The notes under the pieces were generated by a model, which was not told the DNA's origin, did not search any database, and saw only the letters and a list, made by a program, of their open reading frames with translations. The position numbers were made by a program, and so were the translations under genes. From IMG/VR virus record IMGVR_UViG_3300031227_000439, positions 1 to 23,512 of that record: a stretch of 23,512 nucleotides of DNA; one strand, 5' to 3'. Of this stretch, positions 23,029 through 23,512 are shown piece after piece. Each line of letters begins with the position of its first letter. The stretch's first letter is position 1. Origin of the DNA: a virus.

Positions 23029-23512
23029 TTAATATATTTTTAATGTTGTTTTTGATTTTGATAAAATAGTCTGTGCATACCTTATAGCATCTATTAAATG
23101 GTTGAAATCATCAATAGGCTTCTCTATTATTAAATCATTCTTATCCTTCATCCAGCCATAATTTCTTAACTCATTAATTAAATGTTTATCATCCTTATTT
23201 ATGAACATTTTGAATATATACATTTTATTTATACCATCTATAATTGTGGTTTTCTTAACCTTATGAATGTTATAGCCATGTTTATATAAAAAATTTGTTA
23301 ATTCTGGCCTAGCACTCTCAGCAATTATTCTATCCCTACCTATATTCAAGGTGTCCATTCTATCTTTCAATTGTTGAGGATCTAATCCACTCTCATATAA
23401 TTTTGTCTCAATAAAAATTGTGAAGTCTTCATACATTGTCAATTTTACAATAGCTGTAGGATCAATATAACCATAATCTAAACCATATACAACTTTTTTA
23501 ATCTTTTTATTT
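23029..23512 (-). CDS. terL: Terminase large subunit, C-terminal nuclease domain (partial)
   Basis: The last 160 residues of the large terminase; the 5' part lies beyond the window edge at 23512, so the ATPase domain is not visible. The frame continues upstream of the first internal ATG (23442) without a stop. The nuclease RNase H-like core is present: first acid in VVYGLDYGYIDPTAI, second in IIAESARPELTNFLYKHGY (Glu, as in the T4 gp17 nuclease), and third in IDDFNHLIDAIRYA. The enzyme cuts concatemeric DNA and powers packaging into the prohead through the portal. Here portal is about 20 kb away rather than adjacent. Confidence 0.9.
   Translation of the reverse strand, partial: NKKIKKVVYGLDYGYIDPTAIVKLTMYEDFTIFIETKLYESGLDPQQLKDRMDTLNIGRDRIIAESARPELTNFLYKHGYNIHKVKKTTIIDGINKMYIFKMFINKDDKHLINELRNYGWMKDKNDLIIEKPIDDFNHLIDAIRYAQTILSKSKTTLKIY

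Overview
The window is a block of an AT-rich tailed-phage genome. A flavobacterial or other Bacteroidota host is likely. The evidence is strong A/T bias, start codons preceded by A-rich leaders rather than Shine-Dalgarno sequences, and structural proteins whose patterns are typical of Bacteroidota phages (XkdF-type protease, tail hub, C-terminal GGE-IINR tape measure, CNCKN small protein). A tape measure protein, an HK97 gp10-like protein and no visible sheath gene suggest a siphovirus. No integrase, repressor, tRNA, rRNA or CRISPR array is visible.

Layout. Two small genes run on the + strand at the left edge (102-648): an unrecognised 70-aa protein and a GIY-YIG nuclease. Everything else is on the - strand and is read from right to left. 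It begins with the C-terminal nuclease domain of the large terminase (cut by the window edge). Then come two unrecognised genes, a tail terminator-like gene, a C5 DNA methyltransferase and an HK97 gp10-like gene. Next are a distal tail-like protein, a 1102-aa tail hub and a Cys-rich 98-aa protein, followed by three large fibre/adhesin genes. These three are a short fibre, a fibre carrying a seven-repeat Asp-box propeller, and a PKD plus leucine-rich-repeat adhesin. They are followed by a holin and the tape measure. Then come protease, scaffold, major capsid protein, a probable tail tube or other virion protein, a small virion protein, portal and head-tail connector. A split Lys/Gly-rich microprotein and a hairpin terminator close the unit. 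Head genes therefore lie at the far end of the cluster, with portal about 20 kb from terminase.

Regulation. Five copies of a 35-bp element (AAAACAAA[A/C], exactly 12 bp, ACTTTTATATAAAA) sit 13-15 nt upstream of five - strand start codons: 21970, 19943, 14970, 5872 and 3124. The second block holds a 12-bp palindrome. These are best read as phage late promoters that divide the cluster into units that largely match function: connector/methylation, tail tip, fibres-lysis-tape measure, capsid, and portal-neck. Hairpin terminators follow the tape measure, capsid, 172-aa and last genes. Most starts are preceded by an A-rich leader close to AAATAAAAATTATG.

Most notable observations: the fixed-spacing element; the possible -1 frameshift at an A-AAA-AAA run in the microprotein; the near-identical propeller repeats and LRR duplication that suggest recombining host-recognition genes; and the unusual module order.
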